From: Paragonimus westermani
Taxonomy: Eukaryota; Platyhelminthes; Trematoda; Plagiorchiida; Troglotrematidae
NCBI GenBank assembly: GCA_008508345.1
Contig: QNGE01000900.1
Location: 42,289-106,288, forward strand
DNA length: 64,000 bases
Reading direction: 5' to 3'
In this document: positions 62,010 to 64,000 of the stretch, one piece after another
Layout: every line of letters begins with the position of its first letter
Numbering within the stretch: position 1 is the first letter of the stretch
Notes under the pieces: generated by a model
What the model was told of the DNA's origin: nothing
Database searches by the model: none
The model's input: only the letters and a program-made list of their open reading frames with translations
Position numbers and translations under genes: made by a program

Positions 62010-63680
62010 TTATGAATTTCCTTGTGAGTGCTGGACCACTTACATAGGCAGATAGGGGTGGCAACTAGGTGATCCGGTCAGCGAACACATTCAAGTTTGG
62101 GTCGCAAATCCTTCATGGATATCAAAATGTTCACACGGGTCAAGTTGTCCTAGTAACCTCTCGCCTTAATGTAATTTGAACCACATTACAATTTTGAATA
62201 GCTTGATAATTCTAGTTTGAAAATTTGTTATGCAAACATTCGCTTATCACTTTGGTGTCGTCTCTGCTTTTCTTACTCGCTAACGATTGTCAATAACTTA
62301 TGTCATATAGCTGATGTTTTTTGCCATGGAGAATGTAATATAACCTCAGTCGACACAATATTTTGTTTAAAACCCGTTTCACAGCGATTGCGGATCGCAG
62401 ATTCCATGCTGTTTACCTCTATTCAACTCTGAACTGCACTGTTGAAAACACCACCACTTCACAATACTAAATTCTGCACCAGCAATGAGTACTGTGAGTA
62501 CCGTGTCAGTCAAGCAGCCGGAACGGAGTGACGGTTACGCGAAGTGCACAGAACCCGTTCTGACTTACAATGTTTTCATGACAGGAAGTGATTTATAACG
62601 TACTTTTCTGACATTACAGATCGTCCATCTGGCAAATTTTTGCGTTACACTCCATGATCCTCAACATAGGGGGTATCAGTGAGAACGATTCTGATGTCCA
62701 GTCATTCCAATATCATAATCTTTTCACCCACAGTGTGTCCATATACTGTCACCTTAAAGATGGTTTATAAATGTCGCCTACTGAAACCAGGACTCACTCG
62801 ACACTTTCTAGCCACGGCTGCACTTGATTAACCTTAGGGAGCTCAGAGTACGTCTGATAATAATTTGTTGCTTGACTTCCTCTCAAGCTGCCTGAGATAA
62901 AAAGTACTTTCCTGTAAACCGGCCCATTATCAGCAAACTGTACAGGTAGAAACAGTTTGCATCAGGCTCGCTCTCCATGTATTCAAACGTTGGATGTATA
63001 TCGCGTGAGTATGACGGTTGTTAATGGACGAAGCAAATATGAGATCGACATCGATCATTATAAAAACGGGTTAACGGTTCGGGAAATCTAGTGTTTACGC
63101 CCACTGATTTTCCTTGTTTGATTATTATGTTCTCACCGATGGTGAGGAGTTGGAGATCAGAGCCACGCCACATCCTGAGCCAATTGGTCGTTCTGGTTTC
63201 GAAACACAGCTCCAGGAATCGTTCAGCAACTGCCGACCTCGGATCAACCTCCTGCGTAACAGACATATTTGATTGCATAAAGCCGATGGAGTTAAAATTG
63301 GCCGAAAATGTGTATGACCAGCAACACCAATTACTTTTAGTTACACAGAAATTTCAACGAACATTCTTTCTTCAGTTTCTGGGAACGACCATTTAGTGTT
63401 GCAGCATCGAACACTTGCTGAGTGGGGTCAATCTTGGGTCACAGACGTTCGTTCATTCAATTACATTGACTTCCCCGACTGTTTTATATGCAGTTACCCA
63501 CTAAATCTTTAAATCAGTTATAAGTAAATATCTGATAGGTCAGAAGAAGAGTGAGAGCTACCCAATCTGTTTTTCTAATGGATATCAGTCAAATCAGACG
63601 ATTTACAAAGAGCGATTCCAACAACAGTTGCGACAAAGAAAATCCCGCTCATTCTAGATGAGGAAACAACTAGACAACTA
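62010..63680. other. Mostly non-coding stretch
   Basis: Contains a Cys-containing plus-strand frame at 62217-62432. Overlapping frames on both strands at 63021-63396 share moderately GC-rich DNA that looks like repeat sequence. None has clean splice sites. Confidence 0.35.
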
Positions 63681-63701
63681 AATGAACATTTCTGAAATAT
63701 T

Positions 63702-63717
63702 GGGCGGAGGCTCCGCC
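63702..63717. repeat. GC-rich palindrome
   Basis: GGCGGAG-G-CTCCGCC, a perfect 7-bp inverted repeat with a one-base centre, standing out in AT-rich surroundings. Possibly the edge of a GC-rich repeat extending toward the window end. Confidence 0.6.
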
Positions 63718-63941
63718 TTATCATCAAGCAAACCAAGATACATTAAAAGTTCACCAAGCAAATCCTTGGTCAAGCCACAACGAGTTAAAACCAAAAGAGT
63801 GGTCGGTGTCTCAACGCTCATCCCAAACAGTCTACACGCATGTAGATTAATTGCATACATGCACGCACACGGTTGGCGGCATCCGATTCCGATTAGCCTG
63901 TCACAGTGACCGAAGCCAAAGGACGCCTGCGCTTAGCCATC

Positions 63942-63974
63942 ACTGCAATTGGCTTGCGCTGCACCAATTGCAGT
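63942..63974. repeat. 11-bp perfect inverted repeat (hairpin)
   Basis: ACTGCAATTGG (63942-63952) and its exact complement CCAATTGCAGT (63964-63974) flank an 11-base loop. It is one of the strongest short hairpins seen in the window, at its extreme right end. Function unknown; it could be part of a repeat cut by the window boundary. Confidence 0.75.
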
Positions 63975-64000
63975 TCCACCAACACACCACATATCCAGTG

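Noticed and set aside
63021..63396. Protein-coding gene from overlapping frames on both strands
   Set aside because: Both strands are open over the same DNA, there is no recognised motif and no splice pair. It looks like GC-richer repeat DNA with chance frames.
1..64000. CRISPR array, phage or bacterial defence system
   Set aside because: No regularly spaced repeats, no long dense operon-like frames and no ribosome binding sites. The sequence is eukaryotic.

Overview
This is a eukaryotic, AT-rich, intron-dominated window. It is most likely from a digenean fluke (Platyhelminthes, Trematoda), species undetermined. The evidence is the mobile elements. There is a degenerate Penelope-like element (reverse transcriptase plus GIY-YIG endonuclease), a degenerate RTE-type non-LTR element of the kind common in schistosomes, and four copies of a tRNA-derived SINE. 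The two best-preserved SINE copies carry a type I hammerhead-ribozyme core, as in the schistosome Sm-alpha family. Most open frames are short and stop-bounded, so nearly all of the sequence is intron or intergenic DNA. I saw no rRNA, intact tRNA gene, CRISPR array or bacterial-style operon.

The main gene I can support is on the + strand and resembles an otopetrin (12-helix proton channel), broken into small exons by very long introns. The clearest pieces are a 3' terminal exon at about 45.0-45.9 kb (helices S7-S12, with a polyadenylation signal at 46081) and an S5-like exon at 32137-32296. Weaker pieces are an S6-like exon near 36.0 kb and an S3/S4-like exon at 4502-4723. Further + strand segments with good splice signals (13.09, 19.23, 24.10 and 43.62 kb) may belong to this gene or to others. 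On the - strand at 2.64-3.04 kb is a C-terminal, single-pass membrane exon with weak integrin-alpha-like character. A decayed, oppositely oriented copy lies at 10.54-10.84 kb.

Repeats by region: SINE C at 13.64-13.78 kb (-); RTE remnant at 33.5-34.54 kb (+); non-LTR C-terminal zinc-motif fragment at about 37.74-38.07 kb (+); SINE B at 46.99-47.16 kb (-); SINE D at 50.26-50.42 kb (-); Penelope-like element at 53.2-55.25 kb (+); SINE A at 61.23-61.40 kb (+). The right end (57-64 kb) holds a 150-codon ATG-initiated open frame, one further candidate exon and two strong palindromes.

All family assignments come from reading motifs by eye. None was checked by alignment or database search, and exon boundaries are predictions.
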